In this document: positions 26,111 to 40,585 of the stretch, one piece after another
Position numbering within the stretch: position 1 is the first letter of the stretch
Layout of the letters: the number at the start of each line of letters is the position of its first letter
From: Buxus sempervirens
Taxonomy: Eukaryota > Streptophyta > Magnoliopsida > Buxales > Buxaceae
Assembly: GCA_947561395.2 (NCBI GenBank)
Contig: OX387182.1
Coordinates: 7,736,595-7,800,594, forward strand
Length of the DNA stretch: 64,000 nt
Direction of reading: 5' to 3'
Position numbers and translations under genes: made by a program
Notes under the pieces: generated by a model
The model's input: the letters and a program-made list of their open reading frames with translations, nothing else
Databases searched by the model: none
Told to the model about the DNA's origin: nothing

Positions 26111-26753
26111 AGATGACTTCTTGTGCATCCTCAATCTGCGCCCCCGCCGTGAACCCTCCTTCGATGTGCAACACATGTCCAAAAAAACTCAAACGATCGA
26201 AACCTACTCTCTTTCGATTTTGGCTTCCCTCCAAAATCAAAACAATACCATTCGGCTTCATCTTGGCTTTGTTTTGATTGAACAAAAGTCGGGCCAGATC
26301 TCGTGCGAACCAGTCCTCCCACAAAACCAGTTTTCGACTCCCCTCAAAAATCTCCCTTCAAAACTCATTTGCCAAGATTTCAAGATTTCATCCTTCCCTT
26401 CCCTCAAGCAGCAGAGATTTCAAGATTTACTTCTAATAGGAGAAACGCAAACAGGGGCTTCGTCTTCCCTCGAGCAGCAGAAGCCTTCCTCTTTGCGTTT
26501 TGTTTCAATCAGGTATTCTTCATCTTTGTTTCTTGCTGTTTGTTGCTCTTTGAGAGAGTCTCCCTCGACTTCATCCTTCCCTTCCCTCGAGCAGCAGACA
26601 TTTCAAGATTTCAAGATTTACTTCTAATAGGAGAAACGCAAACAAGGGCCTTCGTCTTCCCTCGAGCAGCAGAAGCCTTCGTCTTCGCGTTTTGTTTCAA
26701 CCAGGTATTCTTCGTCTTTGCCCCTTTTCTGCTATTCTGATCTGTTAGGGTTT
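26111..26753 (+). repeat. Left terminal inverted repeat of the Mutator-like element
   Basis: It matches 34719-35365 in reverse. Inside it, a unit of about 180 bp (TTCCCTCGAGCAGCAG, then ATTTCAAGATT, ACTTCTAATAGGAGAAACGC and GCGTTTTGTTTCAA) occurs twice, at about 26391-26520 and 26572-26705. The overlapping ORFs of 145-168 codons here arise from the repeat and recur in the other TIR; they are not considered genes. Confidence 0.88.
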
Positions 26754-28276
26754 TATGCTAATGATCTTGCTGTTTGTTGCTCTTTGCCCCTTTTCCGCTA
26801 TTCTGTTTCCAATGTCAAGAAGCCTGACACAGATTTCGAATTTTACAAGTGATAACCAAACTCACAATACTTAAAACATGTTTCTTAGTCGAAAAGAATA
26901 TTTTCCCAGAAATTAAAGGACCAAAGATTTATGTACTCCTGCTTTCATTTGCTTATTATGTAGTTTTAAATCGGGATTTTATTACTGAATTATATGTTGT
27001 TCATTGCACCTGGAAAAATATATGTTGTGAATCATCTAGTGTCTTCGTCTCGATAACATGTAGTTGTTTAGATGTTAATGTGGTTCATGAATCATGATGG
27101 GTATAATAGATCATCTGTTCCATAGGGAACAAATGTTTTCCTTTTTGTGGAATTAAAAGACAAGTGTTTTAACAAGTTATTTTATTATCATGTTTGTCAT
27201 AAAAAAGGAAGTGTGTATTTAGCAATGCTTATTTGGGCCTTGAAGGTGATTTATCAGGTCTAGAATCACTTTAGAGATGCATATTTGGTGTTCGATTGGT
27301 AAATATTTTTGAGAAGTAATTCCTAATGAAGCATTTTCCCGGGAAGCCCTTAAATGGCAATTTACCAATGGCTATCTGAAGCAATTTTTGGAAAACTGTT
27401 AATCAAAATCTATGACGCATATTTTAAGAAGCAACACCCAAACGAGGCTGAAGCAAATTTTTGTATCATGATAAAAGCATGATTTGATTTTTAATATGTT
27501 TTTCTGCTACTGAATTTGCGGTGGAGAGAAGCTTGTTGATGGGAACATGAGGCCTGGCATATTTAGGAGATGTTTGGTGCAAATTATGGTGGGTGATAAT
27601 ATTTCTCATTTTTGAATTTTTATATCATAATATTTATTGCTGTCTCATATATGATATTTTATGTCCACTGCTGCTTTCAATTGGATTAATAACACAACAG
27701 GGCAGTCATTGCGTTTATTTGCTTCTTGCCATTGCAGCTATTGGGGTTTAAGACTCATATGAGAGGTCGATCACATGGAGAAGATTTGGGTTGATGATGG
27801 TTACACTTTGTTGCTAAACATGTGTATATGCCTCTCTATTATTATATTGGAGAATATTTGATAAGTACTTGCAACCTCTATGTCACAAGCAAAATTTTCA
27901 AGTGGGATTAGTGAGTTTATCCGTTACTAATATTGCAGCAAAGAGTTTTGCCCGCCAACTTAATTAAAAAACGGATAAGGTGTCATCATTTCTTCTTGTG
28001 TTCTTCTAAAGAACATTGTTGTTTTGCTGGACCTTCATGTCAAGTGATTTGTCTCTCCTATTGCTTATTGCGTTCAATTGATTAACTTGTTCATGTGATC
28101 CTATATGAGTTGTTCCACTATAACTGTCGATATAGCATGTAATTAACAAGGGGGGTTGTCCTTTAAGACTTCTATTTCATTGGTATTTTCTTGTAATGAT
28201 CAATACAATGCCATTGTTATATTCCATGGCTTTCTTAATCCTTGATTAAAGTTTCATCTGATTGGACTTTTTCCAG
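26754..28276. other. Unrecognised interior of the Mutator-like element
   Basis: It is AT-rich with T-rich tracts resembling plant introns or UTRs. It probably includes intron sequence captured with the DUF4378 exon that follows. No coding family is recognised. Confidence 0.45.
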
Positions 28277-28731
28277 ATGGGATCCACTTTCAAAGCCTAT
28301 TGGTGACAGGGTATTTGAAGAAGTGGAAGAATCCTACAGAAGACAGCCCAAGGAAAATGAAGTTATCACGGATGAAGTTGAAGATAAGGTCGACTGTAAA
28401 TGCTGTTTGATCTGTTGAATGAGGCTCTATCAACTATACTTGGATCTACTGTGACGATGTCTGGGTTCAGGAGAAAGATCATTGTCCCAATTCACCACCG
28501 CCTCCACGTGGGAAGAAATTGTTGGACCGGGTGAGGCAGGTGATTTGTTTGTATGTATATCCTCCGAAGGATGGATCCTTTTACTCATTCAACAACATGA
28601 TATCTTGTGATCTTAGGGCCACACCTTGGTTGGGGATGATGCATGATGATGTAGATGTTATAGGAAGAGAGATGGAAAGTGTGATTCTAGAGGAGTTGAT
28701 TGAAGAAACCATGGGAGACCCTTGGTTATAA
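28277..28731 (+). pseudogene. Captured 3' exon of a DUF4378-family protein
   Basis: A splice acceptor (TTTTTCCAG) precedes 28277. The reading then gives WDPLSKPIGDRVFEEVEE, LFDLLNEALSTILGS and, after 28519, LLDRVRQVICLYVYPP followed by CDLRATPWLGMM and ESVILEELIEETMGD, with stop at 28729-28731. This resembles the C-terminal domain of plant DUF4378 proteins (TRM/LONGIFOLIA-type group). The three pieces are in different frames: one base is missing near AAATGCTG (about 28400) and one at ATTCACCACC (about 28491). No upstream exons are found. It is a dead fragment. The family call is from memory of the domain. Confidence 0.6.
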
Positions 28732-29350
28732 GTTATGGATGATGGTGTGGTCAGGTTAGCAATCGGCTAGTGAAACTGTGGCGACCCAATTTAATAGCGG
28801 TCTTTGTATGATTTGGGATTTTTGTTCAATCGGTGTTGTGTGAATAGGAAACAGAAACTGTACATGGATTCTTTTGCTGTTTTGATACGTGAATTATTTA
28901 ATTTATTCAAGTGCTTGACAATTCCTTGAATTGAATGATGAGTTAATTACCGTCAAAGTATTGAAAAGTATTGAAAGGCCATTTCAAATGTGCTGGGAAT
29001 TCCACATTCCCAAATCTCCCAAATCACCTTAGAAGACAACACTCGCTAATAAAATGGCTTATTTAAGAATTTGCGATCCAGTTTCTTCTTTGTAAAGGTC
29101 ACTGTAAATTGTGAAATCGCACTGTCAGAATTTACCTAAGAAAAGACTCTAACAGTCAGTTGACTAAAACTTTGTGCTTGAATACAAACAAGAGAACTTA
29201 TTTAACACTAAAGAACTTTGTCATCGGATGTGAAAAGTTATTGGCATGTTAAAAATTAGCATCTAGATATAATTGATTTGCATGTATGCTATGAATGACG
29301 TTCCTTCTATCCAACAATACAGCTCCACTGTTGGGTGAAGAAGATTGACT
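28732..29350. other. Probable 3' flank of the DUF4378 fragment
   Basis: Non-coding, AT-rich sequence after the stop codon, possibly the captured 3' UTR. Nothing else is recognised. Confidence 0.4.
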
Positions 29351-29635
29351 TTATTTCTCGGAAATATTACGAAAATATACAAACCCTCTAACCTCATCAA
29401 ACAAAATAGAGGTTAGGAAAGTGGGAGCCTTGTTTTTCCAAACACATAAGTATCCATCAAGTGCAAAATTAGCTAGCATGTCTGGCACAGCATTACCTTC
29501 CCTAAAAGTATGCGAAATTAATACAACATTAAACAAAGGAATAAAATTAAATGGAATAGACACTTTTTCCAAACACATGAGTATCATTCGGCTGGCAGTC
29601 TGCTCTGTTGCCAGATCCTTTCCTGCACAAAGAAC
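29351..29635 (-). pseudogene. RNase H-like (RVT_3-type) domain fragment
   Basis: On the minus strand an acceptor TTGCAG precedes 29635. The 94-residue reading to the stop at 29351 contains ISHTFREGNAVPDMLANFA and ends near FDEVRGFVYFRNI. The H-x-x-R-E-G-N-x-V-x-D-x-L-A-N pattern is the C-terminal signature of plant RNase H-like domains related to non-LTR retrotransposons. The N-terminal part is missing, and the ORF extension upstream of 29635 is low-complexity hydrophobic sequence. It is either a captured exon or a retroelement relic. Confidence 0.5.
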
Positions 29636-30275
29636 CTGCAAGTATTCACCACAGAAACAAACATTAAGACAAGTTCCATTAAATACAAGAAAGTAACAAA
29701 TACATATTACAGCTACTGACACCATATTTGAGGACCAATAGATATATTCCATACATTTATATTGTATGTGAAAATAGAACAAATAAAACGAGCTATACCA
29801 TATTAAACTCTGTGTGTGTGCATGTTGCACATTCACAGCTGTGCAAGCACAGCTTGAGACCAGACTGTAAACTAAACCAAACAGAATATAAACCAAGGAT
29901 ATCACAAAGCATAATTCCATGAACATGAAAAATAAGTATGACCATATAAAACAGGAAAAAAACTAATAATTCCATGAACATGAAAAAAAAGTCTGGTTGG
30001 AAGTAAATGCTCCAGATCATTGTTTTCAAATAATAAATCTTCTCAGGAGTGTTAGAATGCAAATTGACAGTTATCAGTGACAAACTACATAACAAAATAT
30101 GACAGATATATTGGTTAGTTCAACCCCAAATTCTAAATGAAGGTAAGAAATTGAAGAGGAAATTCCTTCTTCCCATTGGAATAGAGTAACTATATGTATA
30201 CATGAAATTCATAAAGCCTTTACACAATCACTAGGACGAAAAATCATGAGTTAAAAGAAATTACTGAACCCATAC

Positions 30276-30368
30276 CATAAAAGGACTGACATGTAATGGT
30301 TTAGCTACTAAATCTGCATTTGTATTGAAAACAAAATTCACTCTCTCGCCCCATGGTGTATTGGTTAC
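30276..30368 (-). pseudogene. Captured DUF1365 exon
   Basis: This minus-strand segment has an acceptor (CTGATTCAG) before and a donor (ATG then GTATGG) after an open 93-bp exon. It encodes VTNTPWGERVNFVF, then NTNADLVAKPLHVSPFM. VTNTPWGER and K.LHVSPFM are hallmarks of DUF1365, which in plants sits in large proteins with an amine-oxidase-like domain and a cyclopropane-fatty-acid-synthase domain. No neighbouring exon is recognised. It is not a gene by itself. Confidence 0.62.
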
Positions 30369-31626
30369 CTGAATCAGAAAAAGAAACAGCTCACTAGAAA
30401 ATAGCCTAACAGCTTGAAAGATAATAGAGATTATCACTAGATCAAGAAGCCATCAAAAGCAATGATAACATGCCATTTGCGATGACATAGAAGCCATTTC
30501 CTATTTCCAATTTTAAGCTTTAATTTTATGCTTTCAATTACAAATAAGATTTTATTGGGAAGAGAAAACAATGTTCCGATAATATCTCTACATACAAAAA
30601 CAGATATGATAAATGATATAATCAATTCATCAATCCAACACACCAAACCATTTAAAAATTGGGTACCATCTTGTAGGCAGCAAACAAGAGACCATGGTTC
30701 ATTCAGAATTCAAAAAAGAAAATACAGAAAAAAATGATCTATAAATGGAAGCTTAGAGACCATTCAATGTAAGAGTACATGCTTCCCATACAAAGTCTAG
30801 GAAGCAACTTATCATATGTACATGCACTCTTTAAAAAAGTTGAAACTGATATTTTGAGAGGAAATCCATTGATAGAAGTTATGAGTCTTATGACCATATA
30901 TAGGATTTAATGGAATGAGAAGAAGTAAAGGTCAATATTTCTCCTCAAAAGCTATTTTGGCTACTCCTATGACAAACAAAATCTAGAAAGGTTCAAAGAT
31001 GGAAAGGACCTAAGCTTTTCTGACATGCAACATAAAAAGTCCTTGGTGGAGGGATGTCAAGGGTGCTTAAGGATCATAGGAAAATTCCTTGCTGGAGGTT
31101 TACTAGAAGCAATATATAAATCTTGATAGCCATGTATGTGGAGATATCACTATAAAGTCTTCCGATAGTAATTATTGCTGAGGATCATAGGAAAATCATT
31201 TGAGTAAGATGTTCTGTCAAGTATATGCAACATTTTTGGGTGCAGATTCAATGGAAGTTTTGGGCAGAAATTGTCCAATTGTGAGCTTGGGAGGAATGCT
31301 TAGCCTAAATGTAGCAGATTTGATGCTATTATGCAAGATTAGATTATGGAGACATTGGAATAACACTAATCAGAGAAATGGTGTTAGGAAACAATCTGGT
31401 CGGGAATATATTGTAATGGAACAGTAACAGTGTACTCATTCCAGTTTCTATTGATAGATGAATGCTATGATAGAACTATTGCACAGCCTCATGAACTTCA
31501 TTTAAAACAGGGCATGGACATTCATGTCCAACTGACCAATGATGGACATTACTGTCCATGAAATTCATGACTCTTGAAGAGTAACAACTCAAAGTACACA
31601 GACATAAATCTCATTAAACAAGAAGC
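30369..31626. other. Unrecognised sequence between the DUF1365 exon and the CACTA element
   Basis: AT-rich, with small ORFs only (the longest 75 codons at 31200-31427, without family resemblance). Intron-like T-rich stretches suggest more captured genomic DNA. Confidence 0.4.
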
Positions 31627-33301
31627 CACTACAAAAAAGAGGAGAATTAGCGGCGCCTTTTAGCGGCGGTAACCAAATTCCCGCCGCTAAAAGCACTATT
31701 ACCGGCGGTAAAAGCACTTCCCGCCCCTAAAAATTAATCTACCATTTTTTTCGCGCGAAAATTCTATGGCGCGCATTTTTTCAGCGCGAAATAGCCTTTA
31801 GCGGCGGTACCTACCGCCGATATATTAAGTTTTACCGGCGGTAACATATTTACCGCCGGCAACAAGTTGGCGGGAATGTCCCACCAAAAAAAAGCCTTAT
31901 TCCCGGCGGTATCAGTCCGTCGGTAATAACACTTTTAGCGGCGGTAAGCCTATTACCGCCCCAAAAGCTGATTTTCAGAGGCGGTGAGATCCTTCCCGCC
32001 CATAAAAGCCATATATTAAAAACCGAAAAATTATTTTTAGCGGCGGTATACTCATTACTGCCCCTAAAAGTCCCTTTTAGGGGCCGTAAACCCATTACCG
32101 CCCCTAAAAACCATATATTAAAAAAACAAAAAATTACTTTTAGCGGCGGTACATTTATTATCGCCCCTAAAAGTCTCTTTTAGGGGCCGTAAGCCTTTTA
32201 CCGCCCCTAAAAGTCCATTTCTTAAAAAAATGTAAATAACTTTTAGCGGCGGTAAGATTTTTACCGCCCCTAAAAGTCTCTTTAAGGGCCCGTAAGCCTT
32301 TTACTGCCCCTAAAAGCCTTTTATTAAAAAACCAAAAATTACTTTTAGCGGCGGTAAACAAATTACCGCCCCTAAAAGTCCATTTCTTAAAAAAATGTAA
32401 ATGACTTTTAGCGGCGGTAAGCTTTTTACCGCCCCTAAAAGTTTCTTTTAGGGGCCGTAAGCCTTTTACCCGCCCCTAAAAGCCTTTTATTAAAAAACAA
32501 AATTTACTTTTAGCGGCAGTAAACAAATTACCGCCGCTAAAAGTCCATTTCTTAAAAAAATGTAAATGACTTTTAGCGGCGGTAAGATTTTACCGCCCCT
32601 AAAAGTTCCTTTTAGGGGCCGTAAGTATGTTACCGCCCGTAAAAGACATTTATTAAAAAACAAAAATGACTTTTAGCGGCGGTAAGAATTTTACCGCCTG
32701 TAAAAGATCCTTTTAGGGGTGAAATCATTTAAAAAAAAGTCATTTAGGGGCGGTAACACGTAAATAACTTTTTCATTTAAAAAAAAAATGCAACTACTAC
32801 TAAATTTGGAGAGAGAAATCGACTTTTAGGGGCGGGAACCTACCGCCGGTAAAAGCAAAAGCGGGAATTTTCGCGCGTTCCAAATCAAATGAATTTTTTT
32901 TAGACTTTTAGGGGCGGGAACTACCACCGGTAAAAGAAAAAGCGGGAATTTTCCCTCGTTCGAAATGAAATGAATTTTTGTTTGACTTTTAGGGGCGGTA
33001 ATCTACCGCCGCTAAAAGTTAAAGCGCAAATTTTCAAATGTTATTCGACTTTTAGCGGCGGTAAGCCTGTTACCGCCCCTAAAAGTCTCTTCTATATATA
33101 CAAACCGAACCTCTTCTTTTTTAACTTGTCTCCTTCTTCTTGTTTTTTTTCTTGCAATCCAACTATAGGTATGCATTTCTTTTTACCCATCATTTATATT
33201 TTCTTTTTCTTTTTTGCAAATTTACTCTCTCACTAACATGTTGCTCTTTCTCTCTCTACAGATTTCTTCCAAGGTCTCACTCTCTCTCTTTCTCTTTCTC
33301 C

Positions 33302-33348
<47 letters not shown>

Positions 33349-33941
33349 TCTCTATGCCTATATCCTTCTCTCTCTCTCTATATCTTTTTTTCTCTCTCCC
33401 TCCCTCCCTCCCTCTCTCCCTCTCAATATCTCTGCTGCCGTACAACGGCAGCAAAATTTTTTTTTATTTTTTTAATATAGTTTTAGCCGACGGTAATGCC
33501 CGCCGATAAAGGTCATTAATTTATTTTTTAATTACTTTTTAGCGCCGGTAAAAGTCCTTAATTTAATTTTTTTAATTTTTAAATGTTATTTTTAGCGGCG
33601 GTAAATTCCAGCCGCTAAAAGCCGAAATTATCGCCGGTAAAAGTCGTTAATTTATTTTTTAAATTGTTATTTTTACCGGCAGTAATTACCGCCGCTAAAA
33701 GTCATTATGTGGCTTTTTTATTTTTTTAATATTTTTTTTTACCGGCGGTATTGTTCTGACGGTAATGACCTAGAAATAGCGGCGGTAAGAGCATTACAAC
33801 CGCTAAAACCTTTACCGTCAGCATTGTTTGGGGCGAGAGTCCTTACCGCCAGTAATACTATTACCGGCGGTACTTGTATATTTACCGGCGGTAGGGCCCG
33901 GCGGTACCCTACCGCCGGTAAAAACTTGCTTTTTTGTAGTG
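31627..33941. mobile_element. CACTA transposon, non-autonomous
   Basis: It begins CACTACAAAAAAG, ends TTTTTTGTAGTG, and is flanked by a 3-bp duplication AGC (31624-31626, 33942-33944); all three are diagnostic for CACTA (EnSpm). About 1.4 kb at the left and 0.5 kb at the right consist of dozens of short subterminal repeats in both orientations (TTTTAGCGGCGGTAA and TTTTAGGGGCGGTAA types), as expected for transposase binding. The short unique middle (about 33090-33480) holds a CT microsatellite and no transposase. It is nested in the Mutator-like element. Confidence 0.95.
33256..33425. repeat. (CT)n-rich microsatellite
   Basis: CTCTCTCTC runs with interruptions lie in the unique centre of the CACTA element. 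The two overlapping Ser/Leu ORFs across it are compositional artefacts. Confidence 0.95.
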
Positions 33942-34123
33942 AGCTTGCTTAACCACTATGCTTGTTCCATAAGGACTAAAGAGAACATGCTAGTTTGATT
34001 CTCTTTTATCTTGCTACCCGCCGGTAAAAACTTGCTTTTTTGTAGTGAGCTTGCTTAACCACTATGCTTGTTCCATAAGGACTAAAGAGAACATGCTAGT
34101 TTGATTCTCTTTTATCTTGCACT
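33912..34123. repeat. Tandem duplication of 106 bp spanning the CACTA right end
   Basis: The segment from CCGGTAAAAACTTGC through the CACTA terminus, AGC and about 75 bp of flank occurs twice in a row, first from about 33915 and again from 34021 with period 106. The second copy therefore carries an extra, isolated CACTA end (TTTTTTGTAGTG near 34047). Confidence 0.93.
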
Positions 34124-34213
34124 AAGCAAGTTTCTTAACCACTATGCTTGTTCCATTGGATTTTCTACTGTTTCTTATTAAGTTATTTTTAATTGCATTG
34201 TTTCCTTGGGTAG

Positions 34214-34407
34214 TTGTCAACTTAACACTTATAGATTTACCAGGGATGACAAAGGTTGCTATAGGTAATTTTCTAAAGAGTATCATGTCAGTATTATTTG
34301 AGCATTATATTATTCTTTCTCATTGTTAACAATTTGGATATTCAGAGGGACAGCCTGACAGTATTGTTGAAGATATTGAAAACATGGTTCGCTCCTATGT
34401 TGAGAAG
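34214..34407 (+). pseudogene. Captured dynamin-related protein (DRP1-type) exons
   Basis: There are two adjacent exons with correct borders. 34214-34264 reads VNLTLIDLPGMTKVAI and ends at G|GTAATT. 34346-34407, after ATATTCAG, reads EGQPDSIVEDIENMVRSY then VEK and ends before GTGAAA. Joined they match the GTPase-domain segment of plant dynamin-related protein 1 around the DLPG (G3) motif. No further exons of the gene follow before the right TIR, so it is a captured fragment of genomic DNA with its intron kept. Confidence 0.8.
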
Positions 34408-34718
34408 GTGAAATTGTCAAACGCATACAGAACTGTTAGATGTTAAAATTGCAGCTAGATTCTTGTTCATTTTCTCTCTCTTATTTCTGTGTTTATTTAC
34501 GTCTGAAGTATTGTATAGCATCTTTAGGCTCTCAACTGATTACCGGCAAATTTGCACATGGTAATTGCACAGCAAAGATGGTGGGATCTGCCATTTGATT
34601 TTCATAGCTAGTATATTTATTCTGTAAACATGCTTGATTGCATATTCACAAGTCCAATTTATGGGCTGATCTTTTGAGCCATTCAGAATTTTCTGACTGT
34701 CATAAAATGAGATGGTTG

Positions 34719-35365
34719 AAACCCTAACAGATCAGAATAGCAGAAAAGGGGCAAAGACGAAGAATACTTGGTTGAAACAAAACGCGAAGACGAAGGCTTC
34801 TGCTGCTCGAGGGAAGACGAAGGCCCCTGTTTGCGTTTCTCCTATTAGAAGTAAATCTTGAAATCTTGAAATGTCTGCTGCTCGAGGGAAGGGAAGGATG
34901 AAGTCGAGGGAGACTCTCTCAAAGAGCAACAAACAGCAAGAAACAAAGATGAAGAATACCTGATTGAAACAAAACGCAAAGAGGAAGGCTTCTGCTGCTC
35001 GAGGAAAGACGAAGGCCCTGTTTGCGTTTCTCCTATTAGAAGTAAATCTTGAAATCTTGAAATCTCTGCTGTTCGAGGGAAGGGAAGGATGAAATCTTGA
35101 AATCTTGGCAAATGAGTTTTGGAGGGAGATTTTTGAGGGGAGCTAAAAAATGGTTTTGTGGGAGGACTGGTTCGCACGAGATCTGGCCCGACTTTTGTTC
35201 AATCAAAACGAAGCCAAGATGAAGCCGAATGGTATCGTTTTGATTTTGGAGGGAAGCCAAAATAGAAAGAGAGTAGGTTTCGTTTGAGTTTTTTTGGACA
35301 CGTGTTGCACATCGAAGGAGGGTTCACGGCGGGGGCGCAGATTGAGGATGCACAGGAAGTCATCT
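34719..35365 (-). repeat. Right terminal inverted repeat of the Mutator-like element
   Basis: Reverse complement of 26111-26753, including the internally duplicated unit. A few small indels separate the two arms, for example the missing GATC near 35282. Confidence 0.88.
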
Positions 35366-36413
35366 GTGCGTTGAAGACTCTTTGATTGATTGAAATTTGT
35401 TTTCCAAACTAGTTATTGAAATTGGATGATTTGCCACCTCAGGTACTATGAAAGATCTGTGATTTGCCACCTCAACTTGTGATATATCAAAAGATTTGTG
35501 TTCCTTAATTTTTATTCGGAAAATATTTAACAAGTTTAAAAAGTTCTAAGAAATTGAAAATATTTAACAAGGATTCGATGTGTGGGCTGTGATCGTTGCT
35601 CGTTCCAGATGAGATATGAAAAACTGGTGTTTCAAAGGGAATGGGATCGCAACCCAGACTTGCACTAGGTTATTGGAATGAATTGATTCCTAATCTATTA
35701 GAACAGTTATGGTTTTGGAGAGTTGCCTGGAAGTGGGAGCTAAGACCCAGGATAATCATTTAAAGCGCTTTCAGATTTCTCTCTCTTTCTTAGGGGTCAA
35801 TCTTTGTAAATTTGAGAAATTTTTAGGCCAATTTTGATATATTAAAACGTTCAGAGATTAAAATAAAATTTTAAGTTTTGACATTTCCCCTGCTTTTGAA
35901 TCTCCCAGTTTTTTTATCAATCGAGCTAATAGGTCAGGAAGAGAAGAATTTGATGGGAGGAGTTGTGTTGGATCTTAATCTGGGTGTGTGTTTTTTGATC
36001 TGGTGATGTTCTACCATTGATAAAACCAAGACTATGATGAAAAAGTTTCTGGGAGACTCCGGACGATAAATGGTCAATTTTAACGACTTTTAAAGGATTC
36101 AAAGACTCAAAATTCCGCATATAGCTAGGGCATTGCGTGCCCGGCAAGCAGGCGAGTTTGCACACACGTCTTTCAGTGGTTGGCGCTGAGCCAGCTGATG
36201 TAAGAAGTCAACCTTGTAGCTGATGAGCATCGCCATCCCAAGCACCAAGTAGGGAAAAAATGGTGCAAATTAAAGTCGGAGATGAAATGGTCAGTCCTAC
36301 AGGAGTAGCGGTGTAATCACGATGCAGCAGCGCTGTCTTTGACATAGACATTTTTGCTGAAAAATTTGGATACAAATTAGTTTTCCATATTAAATATTGA
36401 AATCGGCCACCAC
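35366..36413 (+). promoter_or_regulatory. Upstream region of gene 3
   Basis: 35561-35810 is a segment shared with 48001-48250 (see that entry). From about 36060 the sequence resembles the upstream regions of genes 2 and 5, including the GCGTGCCCGGC block at 36135. It is the probable promoter and leader. Confidence 0.5.
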
Positions 36414-39498
<3,085 letters not shown>

Positions 39499-40544
39499 CA
39501 TTATCCCTTTTCCATTACTTTTTTGCTACACTAAAAAGTCTCGTTAACATTCTTGTATGTATCTTTTATTTTCATGTATAAATTTTTCTATTTCAATTTG
39601 TAATCTTCACTCCATTTTAGGCTATGATCTTTAATCTATGTTTGTAGTTTGTCTTTTTCCATAAATTTAAGTTGCTCCGATTATCAGTAGTTTAAAATCC
39701 AGAACCTAATTGGACCAAATGATCTAGCTTGTTGATGCAACACAATTGAACCAATGTCCCCTGCATCTCATTTGAGTATCAACGGAGATTCAAGTCAACA
39801 AACATAAATCGTCTATTTAAAGCATCTTCCTACCTAACATGTCACATTCTTAGCCTCCTTAATACAGGGCTCTTGATGTTTCTTACAGACGGTTCAGCTG
39901 GTGTTTCTTTTGTAAGCTACCTCACCACTCATATAGACTTGACCATGACATTTCAATTGGATGAACATAGTAACTGTTAGTTATTCCAAAGAATTGACTT
40001 GAAAGAACTAGCTTTTCCTCATCAGAGACGTTCAGGATTTTTCTAAAGAGATGAGGTATGTTAGTTTCTATGAAGAAGGATCAGAAAGCCACGGCTGCTA
40101 TGATTCCAATGAAAGATTTCAATAAAACTGAATACTTTCAATTGCATACATGCATGAACACTGAATTCCACATGAGTTCTAAGAATCAAAAACAGTGAAC
40201 ACCCTAGAAGATTTTTCCTCTTATCATTTTCTTCAATTTGATTATGCCTTCTGAAGAACAATTTCATTTTTGTAGTAAGAGAATCTTTTCTGCGTGAACA
40301 GATTCCTTGATTTCAGATTTGTCTTTCATCCTGTTATGCATACAACTATACATTAATTGGAAATCTTACTTCATATTGTTGAAAATCTATTGAATTTGAT
40401 CAGAAACAAGGCCTGCTACAATCTCAGGAGAGAATCTGCTGATCATGTCCTCCCTTTGCCACCGGGCTCCTCAGGACTGTTACTTTACTCCTTTCATCCA
40501 CAGGCTCCATTGAAATCAATCACAGAAAAAAGGGCCCCGTCAGG

Positions 40545-40585
<41 letters not shown>

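Larger units (their letters stand above)
26111..35365. mobile_element. Mutator-like element with long TIRs carrying gene fragments (Pack-MULE-like)
   Basis: The ends are inverted copies of each other: 26111-26753 and 34719-35365, about 645 bp with high identity. The 8 kb between them holds no transposase ORF. It holds exon-like pieces of unrelated plant genes: DUF4378 (+), RNase H-like (-), DUF1365 (-) and dynamin-related (+), the last with an intron still present. A complete CACTA element is also inside. Long TIRs plus captured genomic exons are the signature of Pack-MULEs. A 9-bp target duplication is not evident at the edges I chose, so the class is inferred. Confidence 0.7.

Noticed and set aside
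26022-26740. Overlapping ORFs of 79-168 codons, with counterparts at 34732-35260
   Set aside because: They lie inside the inverted repeats, overlap in several frames and follow the repeated FLEQQ/PRAAE-type unit; no known domain.
29636-29926. N-terminal half of the 191-codon minus-strand ORF
   Set aside because: It is hydrophobic low-complexity sequence upstream of a splice acceptor; only the part from 29635 down resembles a domain.
33140-33480. Ser/Leu-rich ORFs of 88-111 codons
   Set aside because: They are translations of the CT microsatellite in the CACTA core.
26100-35376. 9-bp target duplication for the Mutator-like element
   Set aside because: Flanks at the chosen edges (GATTGACGA and TGTGCGTTG) do not match; shifting the edges a few bases did not help.
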